Source: Saprospiraceae bacterium
Lineage (GTDB): Bacteria; Bacteroidota; Bacteroidia; Chitinophagales; Saprospiraceae
Direction: 5' to 3'
Length of the DNA stretch: 52,861 bases
Assembly: GCA_013360405.1 (NCBI GenBank)
Contig: JABWBR010000037.1
Span: 1 to 52,861, forward strand
Positions 8,214 through 17,206 of this stretch are shown here, piece after piece (the stretch's first letter is position 1; each line of letters begins with the position of its first letter). The notes under the pieces are model-generated. The model saw only the letters and a program-made list of their open reading frames with translations, made no database searches and was not told the DNA's origin. Both the position numbers and the translations under genes were made by a program.

Positions 8214-8335
8214 TGTTTGATGTTTGATGCTGAATGTTAAATAATTAATTAAAAATCAATAATTAATAATTAAAAATTAAGCATCAAGCATTAATAATCA
8301 AACATCAAAAATCCAACATTCAACATCAAAAATCA
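8206..8335. repeat. Inverted heptamer array, GATGTTT / AAACATC, between convergent genes
   Basis: The left arm repeats GATGTTT and the right arm repeats its complement ATCAAAC/ATCAAAA/ATTCAAC; an AT-rich centre lies at about 8240-8278. The stop codons of both flanking genes (TonB receptor at 8211-8213 and hflX on the minus strand at 8333-8335) lie inside the outermost units. The arrangement is symmetrical and suits a bidirectional terminator. A second member is at 52094-52220. Confidence 0.85.
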
Positions 8336-9550
8336 CCACTGCCTCGCCTGATGCGGATACCTCACCACGTACTGCTCCTTGATCATACGCAGAAGCTTGG
8401 CGCGCAGCTCGTCGACATTTTCTTTGGTAATGGCGGAGATAAACACGTTGTCGTGGCCAAACTGGTGTTTGAGGCTACCGCGCAGGCCTTCTTCGATCTC
8501 TTCTTTGGCTTCGTCGTCGAGGAAGGGGTCGTAATAGAGTTTGCGGTAGAGGTCGATTTTATTAAAAACAAGCAGGGTGGGTTTGTCGATCGTGTCGAGT
8601 TCTTTGAGGGTTTGGTTGACAGTGCGGATATGGTCTTCGTGCTGGGGGTGGGCGATGTCCACCACGTGTACGAGGATATCGCTTTCGCGCACCTCGTCGA
8701 GCGTCGATTTAAAGCTTTCGATCAGGTGGTGGGGCAATTTGCGGATAAACCCTACGGTATCCGACAAGAGGAAGGGCACGGCCTCCCAGGCGATCTTGCG
8801 CACGGTGGTGTCGAGGGTGGCGAAGAGTTTGTCTTCGGCGAAGACCTCCGATTTGCTCAGCATGTTCATGAGCGTCGATTTGCCCACGTTGGTATAGCCC
8901 ACCAGTGCCACCCGGATGAGTTGTTCGCGGGTTTTGCGCTGGGTAGTATTCTGGAGGTCTATTTTTTCGAGTTTCTTTTTGAGAAAAGCAATTTTATCGC
9001 GCACGATACGGCGGTCGGTTTCGATCTCTTTTTCGCCGGGGCCCCGCATACCGATACCGCCACGCTGGCGTTCGAGGTGCGACCACAGGCCGCGCAGTCG
9101 GGGCAGCATGTATTGTAGTTGTGCCAGTTCTACCTGGGTTTTGGCCTGGGCAGTCTGGGCGCGACTGGCGAAAATATCGAGGATCAGGCTACTGCGGTCG
9201 ATGATCTTTACCTTGAGGGTTTCTTCGAGCACGTTTACCTGCTTGCCGCTGAGATCGTCGTCGAAGATCACCATGTTGATGTCTTCGTTTTTCTCGATAT
9301 AGGCCCTGATTTCTTCGAGTTTGCCGCTGCCGATGAAGGTGCGGGGGTCGGGATGGGGTAGTTTTTGCAGGAAACGCCTGGTCGTGGTAGCGCCGGCGGT
9401 AAGGGCAAGAAATTCCAGTTCGTCGAGATATTCTTCTACCTGCGGCTCCGTCTGGTCTTTTTGGATTAAACCCACCAGCACGGCGTATTCCGTATTTTTC
9501 TTAAGTCCTTTTTTCCCTTTTTCTCCTATGTTCCAGCCGGATTGCTTCAT
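8333..9550 (-). CDS. hflX: GTPase HflX
   Basis: HflX is a ribosome-binding GTPase that splits stalled or stressed 70S ribosomes. The 405-residue product has the N-terminal HflX domain with the glycine-rich segment GGIGMRGPGEKEIETDRR at about 164-181, then the G domain: G1 GYTNVGKS at 218-225, G3 DTVG at 264-267 and G4 NKID at 330-333. Length is in the family range. It appears to be transcribed alone; the EnvC operon lies upstream on the same strand, separated by an octamer array, and its 3' end meets the TonB receptor across an inverted array that includes both stops. Confidence 0.96.
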   Translation of the reverse strand: MKQSGWNIGEKGKKGLKKNTEYAVLVGLIQKDQTEPQVEEYLDELEFLALTAGATTTRRFLQKLPHPDPRTFIGSGKLEEIRAYIEKNEDINMVIFDDDLSGKQVNVLEETLKVKIIDRSSLILDIFASRAQTAQAKTQVELAQLQYMLPRLRGLWSHLERQRGGIGMRGPGEKEIETDRRIVRDKIAFLKKKLEKIDLQNTTQRKTREQLIRVALVGYTNVGKSTLMNMLSKSEVFAEDKLFATLDTTVRKIAWEAVPFLLSDTVGFIRKLPHHLIESFKSTLDEVRESDILVHVVDIAHPQHEDHIRTVNQTLKELDTIDKPTLLVFNKIDLYRKLYYDPFLDDEAKEEIEEGLRGSLKHQFGHDNVFISAITKENVDELRAKLLRMIKEQYVVRYPHQARQW

Positions 9551-9610
9551 ATTTAGGTGTTGTTTTTGAGTTAGGTTAGCGGTAAACGCTACCCCTATTT
9601 TCTAATCACC

Positions 9611-9729
9611 CTGTCACCTTGTCACCTTGTCACCTTGTCACCTTGTCACCTTGTCACCTTGTCACCTTGTCACCACCGAGGCGGTGAACGGTAAACGTTC
9701 ACCCTACGTGGTCGTCACCTTGTCACCCA
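9611..9729. repeat. TTGTCACC octamer array plus 53-base palindromic element
   Basis: Eight octamers (CTGTCACC then seven TTGTCACC) run from 9611 to 9674. They lead into a 53-base block at 9677-9729 that holds the hairpin GGTGAACG/CGTTCACC and ends in another TTGTCACCC. The block is repeated with one mismatch at 41985-42037. A degenerate relative, GCGGTAAACGCTACCC, lies nearby at about 9578-9593. The array separates hflX from the envelope operon. Confidence 0.85.
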
Positions 9730-9761
9730 CCAAGAATAACACCCCAAAAAGAATATTCGTT

Positions 9762-10952
9762 TCATTTAGACAGCCAATGCACCGGGTTGAGGTGTTGTTT
9801 TTCCTTCCACAACTCGAAGTGCAGTTCTTTTTTGCTTCCGAGGCTACCGATGCGCTGGGCGGCGTCGACGGTTTCGCCACGGCGCACAAATACGTCTTCC
9901 AGGTTAGAGTATACGGTATAATAGTTGCCGTGTTGCAGGATGACCAGGTTTTGATAGCCGGGGATAAACTGCGTGCCGGCGACTTTGCCGGCGTAGACGG
10001 CTTGTACCTCTGAACTGCCACCTGCCTTGATGTCGATACCGTTGTTAGTGATCTCGATACCTTTGAGGGTGGGGTGGGCTTGTACGCCAAACGAGCGCAC
10101 TACGGCGCCTTTGACTGGCCAGGGCAGGCGGCCTTTGCGCTGCACAAAATCGCCTGAAATAGGGTCTTCGGCTTCGGGGGCGCCGGCGCTGAGGGCCTCT
10201 GTAGTGCGCGCGGCTTTTCGCTTGCGGGCCATTTCTTCTCTGATGATGGCTTCTATAGATTCGTTGAGGCGGTTGTGAGCTTTTTGCTGGCGGTTGAGTT
10301 CAGCAGCCAGACGGCTTTCGTCTTTGTTAAGGGTTTTGAGCATGCGGTCTTTGTCCTGCAACTCCCGGTCGAGCAGCAGCGTTTGGCTTTGCTGGGAGAC
10401 AAGCAGGTTTTCTTTTTCTTTTTTGCGGGTTTCGAGTTGTGTGGCTTTGTCGCTGAGCATTAGCTGAGTCTCCTGGATCAGCCTGGCTTGTTTTTCGCGA
10501 TAGCGGTGGTACTGCCTGATATATTGCCACCGTTGAAAAGCCTGGTTGAAGTTGTCGGAGGCAAACAAAAACATGACCAGGGTATTGCCGGTGCGGTGCC
10601 GGTAGGCGGTGCGCAGCATTGCGGCGTAGTCGGCTTTCAGGCGGGCGATGTCGTTGGTCAGTGACTCGATGACTTCGTGGGTGCGGGCTATGCTTTCTTC
10701 GGTGTAGGCGATTTCGTCGCGCAGGGTTCGGATGAGTTGCTGTCGCTTGCCGATTTGTTTTTGGAGCGTGGCGAAGCGCTCGAAAGTAGCCGCTTTGTTT
10801 TTTTGCGTGGCTTCGAGTTTTCCCGAGGTTTTTTTGATATCCTGGATCAATTGTTTGCGCTTGTCTTCCAGCTCTTTTCGGTTTTGGCCGAAACCAGGTA
10901 ATGCCAGCAGGCAGCACAATAAGGCGATCCAGGTGGTGTTACTTAATTTCAT
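9762..10952 (-). CDS. EnvC-like murein hydrolase activator with degenerate LytM domain
   Basis: The 396-residue exported protein has a signal peptide, a long coiled coil (about 24-250) and a C-terminal LytM/M23 fold (about 280-396). The zinc and catalytic residues of active M23 peptidases are mostly lost: the first motif reads NNGID where HxxxD is expected, the YxHL motif reads YSNL, and HLHF reads ELHF. This is the pattern of EnvC-type proteins, which activate amidases instead of cutting peptidoglycan. It is the last gene of a conserved Bacteroidota operon; the DUF4292 stop lies one base before its start. It likely acts in the periplasm in cell separation or wall remodelling. Confidence 0.87.
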   Translation of the reverse strand: MKLSNTTWIALLCCLLALPGFGQNRKELEDKRKQLIQDIKKTSGKLEATQKNKAATFERFATLQKQIGKRQQLIRTLRDEIAYTEESIARTHEVIESLTNDIARLKADYAAMLRTAYRHRTGNTLVMFLFASDNFNQAFQRWQYIRQYHRYREKQARLIQETQLMLSDKATQLETRKKEKENLLVSQQSQTLLLDRELQDKDRMLKTLNKDESRLAAELNRQQKAHNRLNESIEAIIREEMARKRKAARTTEALSAGAPEAEDPISGDFVQRKGRLPWPVKGAVVRSFGVQAHPTLKGIEITNNGIDIKAGGSSEVQAVYAGKVAGTQFIPGYQNLVILQHGNYYTVYSNLEDVFVRRGETVDAAQRIGSLGSKKELHFELWKEKQHLNPVHWLSK

Positions 10953-10953
10953 T

Positions 10954-11736
10954 TCATTTTACGCGGGTGTACCGATCGGGAATATCAAAGCGCATATCCA
11001 GTGGTTTGTCGATTTCAACTTCCGAAAAACGCACTTCTACCTGGACTTTGCCGGTAGCGCTGCTTTGCATTTCCATATTGCGAAGATAAGAAAAATCCTG
11101 CCGGTCGGTCACTTTTGCATATTCTTCGAGGCCCATGCTCACGCTGCGGCGCTCGCGCAGGTCGTTGAAATCCATTTTTTTGAGCTGGCGCTTGTCGGCC
11201 GAGAGCCAGTAGTGGTTCTCCATGCCTTCTTTTTCGCCGAAGAGGTGGTAGAAGGGCAGTTTGACTTCTGCTTGCAGGTCTTTGGTGGTAAAAAAAAGCG
11301 GGTTGCCGAGCAGCAGGGCTTGCAGGGTGGCCAGGCTGGCCGGGGCGCTCACCTGTTTTTCGAGGTACTTCAGGTCGCGCACAGCATATTCATTGTTGAT
11401 GCGGTCGATGATGTACACCGAGTCGGGGGTTACCTGCACGCGGGCGATCTCAAAGCCCAGTTTTTTGATGCTGGCCCAGATCAGGCTGTCTTTGCGCATT
11501 TTGATAGAGGCGTTCACTGACAGTTGCTGATTGCCGTCGTTGAAGGTAATCTTGGCTTTGGCGTCGAGCCAGTCGGCTTTTATTTGTCCGGCCAGTAGCG
11601 CTTCCATGAGTTGGCTGGGAGAAGCCTTGTCGAGGTTGCCGGTGCGTGCCGAGCGAGTCGTATTGCAGCTACTGCCCAACAGCGCGGTGATTCCGATCAA
11701 TAACAAGAAAAAGGGAGAAAAGCGAACGCGTATCAT
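10954..11736 (-). CDS. DUF4292 lipoprotein
   Basis: This 260-residue lipoprotein (lipobox LLGSSC, C24) matches DUF4292, a Bacteroidota family whose fold I expect to resemble LolA/LolB-type lipoprotein carriers; that link is inference. Its start overlaps the TPR gene stop by four bases (ATGA) and its stop lies one base before the EnvC-like gene, so the three are translated as one unit. The conserved order nucleotidyltransferase, TPR, DUF4292, EnvC is well known in the phylum, but the job of this member is not. Confidence 0.85.
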   Translation of the reverse strand: MIRVRFSPFFLLLIGITALLGSSCNTTRSARTGNLDKASPSQLMEALLAGQIKADWLDAKAKITFNDGNQQLSVNASIKMRKDSLIWASIKKLGFEIARVQVTPDSVYIIDRINNEYAVRDLKYLEKQVSAPASLATLQALLLGNPLFFTTKDLQAEVKLPFYHLFGEKEGMENHYWLSADKRQLKKMDFNDLRERRSVSMGLEEYAKVTDRQDFSYLRNMEMQSSATGKVQVEVRFSEVEIDKPLDMRFDIPDRYTRVK

Positions 11737-13430
11737 TGGCCTGTGACGAGTTTAATTTTTTTATCTAGCGAGTCGGTACGGTTGCCGCTGTCGCGCGATC
11801 TGATCCAATATTGGAGGGCGCCGCCCGTGTCGTTTTGTTGAAAAAGCAGGTCGCCGTAGTGTTCGAGTAACATGGGGTCGTTGGGGGCGCCGGGCAGGGC
11901 TTTGTCGAGCCATTGGCGCGCTTCGGCGTACGATTTTTGCTGAAAGAGCAACCAGCCCTGGGCGTGCTGTGTGAGCGATTGATTGGGGGCGATTTCCTGG
12001 GCAGATTCGGCCAGCGTGGCGGCTTTGCCGAGTTTGTCGGCACGGCTGGCGAGGCAAATGCTGTAGAGGCTAAGCACCTGAGCCGATTGCGGGTTGATTT
12101 TCAAAGCCGCTTCGAAGGCATTGTCGCCTTCTTCGTAGTTGAGCAGGGCATAGTGGGCCAGGCCCAATTGCACCAGGATATCGAGTTTGAGATTGGTGTC
12201 GTTGCCGGCCATGAGGAATGCCTGGTCGAGCACATCGGCGGCCTCGTTCATCTGGCCGTTTTTGCGGGCGGACAGGCCGTTCATGTAATACACAAAGGCC
12301 TTGTTTGGAAAAAGGTCGATGGCTTGCTCCGAAACCCGGGACAGCGAGGTAAAGTCGCGCGATTCAAGGTAGATGCGCATCAGCTGCTCCCACACGAGGT
12401 AAACGCTTTTGTCGAGTTGCAAGGTGTGCTGGTATTTTACCAGTGCATTGCTGTGCCTGCCGGAATGGTAGAGCAGGTCGCCGGCGGCGGCAAACACTTT
12501 GGCCTGCGTGGGGTGTACGCGCTCGAGGATGTCGGTGAGTTCGAGGGCTGCATCTGCCAATGTAGGGCTGCCGGTTTGTACTACTTTAGTGATAATAGGT
12601 AAAAGCTTACCCATTTTGAGGTCGATTTCGACATCTGCCTGTTCAAAAACGGGTTTGAGCGATGCCAGGTATTCGTTGTCGTCGCTTTCTTTTACGTCGG
12701 CGCCGGCGATGGCGAGGTTGGCTTTGGGGTCGCTGGGGGAGATGGCCAAAATATCGCGGTATACCTGCATGGCGCTGTTTTTGTCGCCGAGTTGTTCGTA
12801 GTAACCCGCCAGCAGATGGCGGTAGGACGTATTTTTCGGAAATGCATTCACCAGTCGTGCCAATTCCGCAGTGGCTTTTTTGGTATCGCCGATGCCTATG
12901 TAAAGGGCGTGTTTACGTCGTACGATTTCTTCGTTGATGCCCGTGCGGGCTTCGAGGTTTTCATATACCTCGATGGCGCGATTGACATCGCCGGCTTTGA
13001 CCAGAAAAAAGGCCCATTTGTAATAATAATACTCGTTGCCGGGCGTCTTTTGCACAAGCGTTTCGTATACAGAGGCGGCTTCTTTGTTGCGGCCGGCTTT
13101 CTGATACACATCGGCCAGCAATTTCTGGTACCATTCGTTGTCGGCATCGTTATCGACTGCGATTTTGAGATAGCGGACGGCCTCGTCCCAGCCGCTCCTC
13201 AAGTCGTAAATACGCGCCAGTTCGTAGGCGGCAGCGTGATTGCGGGGGTCTTCTTTCATCACGTCGTTGTAGCGCGTAATGGCTTTGTCGTAATTGCCCA
13301 GCAGTTTTTCACGGTTGGCCTCGATAAACATCTGCTGGAGCATGACCTGCGATTCGCTGACGCGTTCCTGGGCAGGCAATACCGCCGGAAAAATTACGAC
13401 TAAGGATAACAGGGCGTGTAAAAACCTCAT
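11733..13430 (-). CDS. Exported tetratricopeptide-repeat protein
   Basis: The 565-residue product has a signal peptide (cleavage near PAQE, residue 21) followed by TPR units through most of its length; clear helices are YDKAITRYNDVMKEDPRNHAA (split about 44-64), the KAGRNKEAASVYETL repeat and ENYEEGD/NYEEGDNAFEAAL near 437. TPR proteins act as periplasmic scaffolds. It lies second in the envelope operon, 29 bases after the nucleotidyltransferase and overlapping the DUF4292 gene by four bases. No catalytic motif is visible, so a partner-binding role with the lipoprotein and EnvC-like protein is the simplest reading. Confidence 0.88.
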   Translation of the reverse strand: MRFLHALLSLVVIFPAVLPAQERVSESQVMLQQMFIEANREKLLGNYDKAITRYNDVMKEDPRNHAAAYELARIYDLRSGWDEAVRYLKIAVDNDADNEWYQKLLADVYQKAGRNKEAASVYETLVQKTPGNEYYYYKWAFFLVKAGDVNRAIEVYENLEARTGINEEIVRRKHALYIGIGDTKKATAELARLVNAFPKNTSYRHLLAGYYEQLGDKNSAMQVYRDILAISPSDPKANLAIAGADVKESDDNEYLASLKPVFEQADVEIDLKMGKLLPIITKVVQTGSPTLADAALELTDILERVHPTQAKVFAAAGDLLYHSGRHSNALVKYQHTLQLDKSVYLVWEQLMRIYLESRDFTSLSRVSEQAIDLFPNKAFVYYMNGLSARKNGQMNEAADVLDQAFLMAGNDTNLKLDILVQLGLAHYALLNYEEGDNAFEAALKINPQSAQVLSLYSICLASRADKLGKAATLAESAQEIAPNQSLTQHAQGWLLFQQKSYAEARQWLDKALPGAPNDPMLLEHYGDLLFQQNDTGGALQYWIRSRDSGNRTDSLDKKIKLVTGQ

Positions 13431-13459
13431 AGTGTATTGTTTATAAAAAGTTTTTCAGG

Positions 13460-14461
13460 TTATACTTTCGAGTAATCTCCCAAACTCAATTTGGAGCTTT
13501 CCCCCTGGTAATCTACACTATTGCCAATCATTGAATGCGTCAGGTTGGCATTCTGAATGTTGGTTTCGTTCTGAATTATGCTATTGCTAATAACGGAATG
13601 AGCAATGGAAGAATTGCTTCCCACCGACACATAAGGCCCGACTACCGAGTTTCGCACTACGCTATTGTCGCCGATATAGCAGGGTGGCAGTATGATGGCG
13701 TTTTCGACCTGGGCGCTGGGCGATATCAGGGTTTCCTGTTGTTGTTTTAATTCGAGCATGCGGCGATTGGTATGCAGCATATTGTCTTTGTTGCCGCAAT
13801 CGAGCCATTCTTCGATATAAGCAGGGCGAAAGGCCAGTCCCCGATCGCGCAGCATTTCCAGGGCTGTAGTGAGTTGGAATTCGCCTTTGTCTTTGATGTT
13901 GTTGGCCATCATTTCGTCGAGGGCGTCGCGCAGGCGATCTGCCTGGCGCAAGTAATAGATGCCCACGATGGCCAGGTCTGAGACAAAGGAGGCCGGCTTT
14001 TCTACAAAACCTGTGATCAGGCCATTTTCATCCTGCAAGACCACGCCAAAAGACGAAGGGTCGGTCACTTTTTGCAGCCAGATCACCCCTTCTGAGGCGG
14101 GATCGAAAGCAAAGTCGGCTTTGAACAGCGTATCAGAGAAGGCGATGATGCAGTTGCCTTCCAGGCTGTTTCGGGCGCAACTGATGGCATGGCCCACGCC
14201 CAGGGGCTCGTCCTGGTAATAGATGGCGCAACGGGCGCCCATTGCGGCGGCTACTTCCTGCAGCTTTTGCTCGGTCTCGGGCCCAAATGCGCCGATTATG
14301 AAGGCGATTTCTTCTATCTTGTCCTGTAGCGAGGCAGAAAGGTCTTCTACCAAACGCTGTACCATAGGCTTACCCGCAATAGGCAACAATGGTTTGGGAA
14401 CAGTCAGGGTGTGCGGGCGAAGTCTCGACCCTTTACCCGCCATGGGTATGATTATTTTCAT
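13460..14461 (-). CDS. Sugar-phosphate nucleotidyltransferase (NDP-sugar pyrophosphorylase)
   Basis: The 333-residue enzyme starts at the second in-frame ATG (MKIIIPMAGKGSRLRP), which puts the nucleotide-binding motif GxGxRLRPxT..PKPLLP at the usual N-terminal place; the upstream start at 14470 adds only three residues. It should form an NDP-sugar from NTP and sugar 1-phosphate. The C-terminus from about residue 245 is a left-handed beta-helix of hexapeptide repeats (NSVVRNSVVGPYVSVGSNSS and following), as in RmlA-long and GlmU-type enzymes, suggesting oligomerisation or an acyltransferase-like domain. It is the first gene of the TPR-DUF4292-EnvC operon. The sugar substrate cannot be read from sequence. 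Confidence 0.88.
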   Translation of the reverse strand: MKIIIPMAGKGSRLRPHTLTVPKPLLPIAGKPMVQRLVEDLSASLQDKIEEIAFIIGAFGPETEQKLQEVAAAMGARCAIYYQDEPLGVGHAISCARNSLEGNCIIAFSDTLFKADFAFDPASEGVIWLQKVTDPSSFGVVLQDENGLITGFVEKPASFVSDLAIVGIYYLRQADRLRDALDEMMANNIKDKGEFQLTTALEMLRDRGLAFRPAYIEEWLDCGNKDNMLHTNRRMLELKQQQETLISPSAQVENAIILPPCYIGDNSVVRNSVVGPYVSVGSNSSIAHSVISNSIIQNETNIQNANLTHSMIGNSVDYQGESSKLSLGDYSKV

Positions 14462-14468
14462 GCTGTAC

Positions 14469-14553
14469 AATTAGTAATTAGCACTTAGCAGTTAGCACTT
14501 AGCAATTAGGTAAAAGAAGCTGATAGCTGACTGCTAACCGCCAACCGCAAACC
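14469..14553. repeat. Inverted heptamer array, TTAGCAGT-like / GCTGACTGCTAA
   Basis: The left arm is CACTTAG/CAGTTAG/CAATTAG heptamers and the right arm is the complementary AGCTGATAGCTGACTGCTAA. The array lies in the divergent gap between the nucleotidyltransferase and rsgA and begins within ten bases of the nucleotidyltransferase start. It is the same family as the array at 32271-32354. Between the array and rsgA (14554-14694) I see a direct repeat CAAGGTGTTTT (two copies) but no clear promoter. Confidence 0.8.
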
Positions 14554-14694
14554 TACAAGCTTTCCCCGTTCTATGGAACCAATTACAAGGTGTTTTCGTT
14601 TTGAGGCAAGGTGTTTTATCGCAGTTTTTTTCAAATTTGCATGTTGGGGTGGGGTTTACTCCCCATCTAAAATTTTTTTTAAATAAAATTTCCA

Positions 14695-15648
14695 TTGGAA
14701 AAAGGAATCGTAATCAAATCGACGGGGAGCTGGTACCAGGTAAAAACCGGTGACGGGGTGGTATGGCAGTGTCGGATCGTGGGCAAATTCCGCCTCGAGG
14801 GCATGAAAATCACCAACCCGGTGGCAGTGGGCGATGAAGTGGAGATGACCCCCGAAAACGCCGATGAAAAACAGGGACTAATCACCCGCATTTTGCCCCG
14901 CAAAAACTACGTGGCCCGGCAGTCGCCCCGCGCCAAACACGACCTGCATCTGCTGGCCAGTAATATCGACCAGGCCCTGCTGGTGACTACTATTGTGCAA
15001 CCCAACCTCAAACTCGGCTTTATCGACCGTTTTTTGCTGATGACCGAACCGCAGAATATTCCGGTTATTATCGTTTTTAATAAAATAGATATATACGACG
15101 AGGAAACCCTGGAATTGGCAGAGGCGCTGTGCGGTATTTATGAATCTATCGGTTATACTGCGTTGACGGCGTCGGCCCGCACAGGGCAGGGCGTCGACAA
15201 GCTGAGGGAATTGCTCAAGGATAAAACCACCCTGATCAGCGGCCAGTCGGGCGTGGGCAAATCTACGCTGGTGAACCGCATCCAGCCTAATCTCGAATTG
15301 AAAACGCAGGAGCTATCTGACTACTCGGGCAAAGGATTGCATACTACCACTTTTGCAGAAATGCATACCCTCGATTTCGGCGGCGCTATTATTGATACGC
15401 CGGGCATCAAGTTGCTGGCTTTTAACAACTTGCAACCCGCCGATGTGGCCCACAATTTCCGCGAGTTTTTTGAGCTCACCGAAAATTGCCGATTCAGGGG
15501 CAGTTGCCTGCACCGCAACGAACCCGGCTGCGCCGTAAAAAAAGCCGTGGAAGCCGGGCAAATCAGCGAAATCCGATATATGAATTACCTGGGTATCCTC
15601 GAGGAGATCGAAGATCAGAATTACTGGGAAAGGCATAAGGATATGTAA
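14695..15648 (+). CDS. rsgA: Ribosome small-subunit-dependent GTPase A
   Basis: RsgA is a circularly permuted GTPase that checks late maturation of the 30S subunit. The 317-residue product shows the permuted order: an N-terminal OB fold, G4 NKID at 129-132, then G1 GQSGVGKS at 183-190, G3 DTPG at 234-237 and a C-terminal zinc site from C265, C271, H273 and C279. Translation must start at a TTG (14695): the N-terminus EKGIVIKSTGSWYQV matches family starts and no in-frame ATG lies upstream before a stop. A rare start may keep expression low. The gene is monocistronic and converges on the transglutaminase gene. Confidence 0.95.
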   Translation: MEKGIVIKSTGSWYQVKTGDGVVWQCRIVGKFRLEGMKITNPVAVGDEVEMTPENADEKQGLITRILPRKNYVARQSPRAKHDLHLLASNIDQALLVTTIVQPNLKLGFIDRFLLMTEPQNIPVIIVFNKIDIYDEETLELAEALCGIYESIGYTALTASARTGQGVDKLRELLKDKTTLISGQSGVGKSTLVNRIQPNLELKTQELSDYSGKGLHTTTFAEMHTLDFGGAIIDTPGIKLLAFNNLQPADVAHNFREFFELTENCRFRGSCLHRNEPGCAVKKAVEAGQISEIRYMNYLGILEEIEDQNYWERHKDM

Positions 15649-15705
15649 ATGCAGAATAATTTTGATTATGAGATATTTAGATAAAATATCAACCCCAAAC
15701 AAAAG

Positions 15706-15738
15706 AAACCGACAACCGACAACCGACAACAGAGAACA
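15706..15738. repeat. Half-element of the GTTCTCY heptamer family
   Basis: A single arm of ACCGACA heptamers ends in ACAGAGAAC and abuts the stop codon of the minus-strand transglutaminase gene (read on the minus strand: TGA, then TGTTCTCTGTTGTCGG). Only one arm is present, without the inverted partner and core seen at 31335, 46155 and 48788. It may be a decayed or nascent copy. Confidence 0.75.
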
Positions 15739-17163
15739 TCAATAATCCACCTCCATATCGTAATCCCACGTATCGAAATATAGGTTCCCGCCGCGCCATT
15801 CCACTTCGCCGCGCTGGAAATCGACGGTTTCGCTGCGGGGAAATACTTTGGCCGGGAAAAACGGCCCCGAAAAGTCGTCGTTGACGATGAAATGCCAGGC
15901 ATCGGCGCCGCCGAAGAAAAACAAATCGGCTTCGGGCACGAATGTTTGTTGGCGGTTGAGGTCGGGGTCGACGGGGACCCAGCCCGGGCCTTCAAAGTAT
16001 ACCTCGGCCCAATCGTGCAGGTTCAGATTACCAGGGTACAACATCCAGCCGCTTTGCCATTTGGCGGGAATGCCGTTGTAGCGGCATAAGGTGATGAATA
16101 ACAGCGCTTTGATGCCGCAGTCGCCGCGACCGTTGCGTATGCAGTAGGTAGGGATATTGGGAATGGTGGAGTACTCCAGCGCGCTGGTCCAGGGAATGTT
16201 TTCGCCTATCCAGTCGAATATCAGTCGCGCTTTGCGCACGGGGTCGGTTTCAGTACCCACTATTCGCGCCGATAATTGTTTTAATTCAGGTGTAAATACA
16301 ATGTGGCTTTCACGTTCGGCGGTGTAATAGCGGTATAGATCCGAGGAGCTGTCGTATGGCTTCACTGCGCCGCCTTCCAGGTTGAGCCATTCGTCGTAGG
16401 CGGTGTAGGCTACTTCGTATTGGAAGCGCGTGACCGAATCTTTTACCGCCGTTTTTTCCATATAGATCGTGCTGTGGGGATAAGCCGGAGGCGCCACCAC
16501 ATAGTGGGCTTCGGAGGCGTCGAGCAATTGTACGGCGGCCTGCCGGTTGTGGCCGCTGCGGGGATAGGGGAGCCAGGCGCGCAGCATTTCGCCGGCGGGC
16601 ACGGCGTTGGCCTCCACGGTAAGCGTGTAGCGCAGCCGCATCTGGCGGGGCTGGGCTATAGGCCGGTCGCTGCCTGCAATATACTTGTATGCGATGGGCA
16701 AATACCCGCTGAGGTATTCACCCAATTTATCGGCGGCTTTGCCATCCACCGCTTCCTTGCGGGCACGGGCTTCTTTGTCGATGCGAAACAGGTTCCATAC
16801 CGCATTGCGAAAATAGCGTTTTTCGCCGTCGATGATGCGGTTTTCCAGGGCGCCGGAATTCTCCCAATGCAATAATTGTTTTTCGTTTATATCAGGATAA
16901 TATTTTGACAGCGTCCGCCGCACATAAGCCTCGTCACGGTTAAAATCAAGGCGGATGCGGTCGAGTATGTCCGATTGCAATTGCCATTCCCAAGCGGTTT
17001 GCGGTGAAAGGTTTCCAACGGCAATACCCTCTCTGATCAATTGCTGCGCCTGGGTAAACTGCCCCTCCGCTATGGCCCGGTCGATAGCCGGGTTGCCGGT
17101 CTGGGCATTGATGCCGACAATTGATATATGGCATAGCGCTATATACAATAATAGATTTTTCAT
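15739..17163 (-). CDS. Exported transglutaminase-like protein
   Basis: The 474-residue protein has a signal peptide (cleaved near INAQ, residue 21), a middle beta-rich region and a C-terminal transglutaminase-like (papain-fold) domain with an intact triad: C349 in GDCG, H383 in NLHDWAEVY and D399 in PVDPD. Bacterial members of this fold are mostly peptidases or amidases, not true transglutaminases. The substrate is unknown; location is periplasm or outside. It lies downstream of the 1543-residue gene on the same strand, separated by a 13-base inverted repeat, so it is probably its own unit. Confidence 0.85.
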   Translation of the reverse strand: MKNLLLYIALCHISIVGINAQTGNPAIDRAIAEGQFTQAQQLIREGIAVGNLSPQTAWEWQLQSDILDRIRLDFNRDEAYVRRTLSKYYPDINEKQLLHWENSGALENRIIDGEKRYFRNAVWNLFRIDKEARARKEAVDGKAADKLGEYLSGYLPIAYKYIAGSDRPIAQPRQMRLRYTLTVEANAVPAGEMLRAWLPYPRSGHNRQAAVQLLDASEAHYVVAPPAYPHSTIYMEKTAVKDSVTRFQYEVAYTAYDEWLNLEGGAVKPYDSSSDLYRYYTAERESHIVFTPELKQLSARIVGTETDPVRKARLIFDWIGENIPWTSALEYSTIPNIPTYCIRNGRGDCGIKALLFITLCRYNGIPAKWQSGWMLYPGNLNLHDWAEVYFEGPGWVPVDPDLNRQQTFVPEADLFFFGGADAWHFIVNDDFSGPFFPAKVFPRSETVDFQRGEVEWRGGNLYFDTWDYDMEVDY

Positions 17164-17206
17164 GGTACGTTATGGTATTGATGAAAGCCTCGGAGCTGGT
17201 GTAGGA

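Noticed and set aside
8351-9118. 255-codon plus-strand frame opposite hflX
   Set aside because: The hflX G domain lies on the other strand with all motifs intact; this frame shows none.
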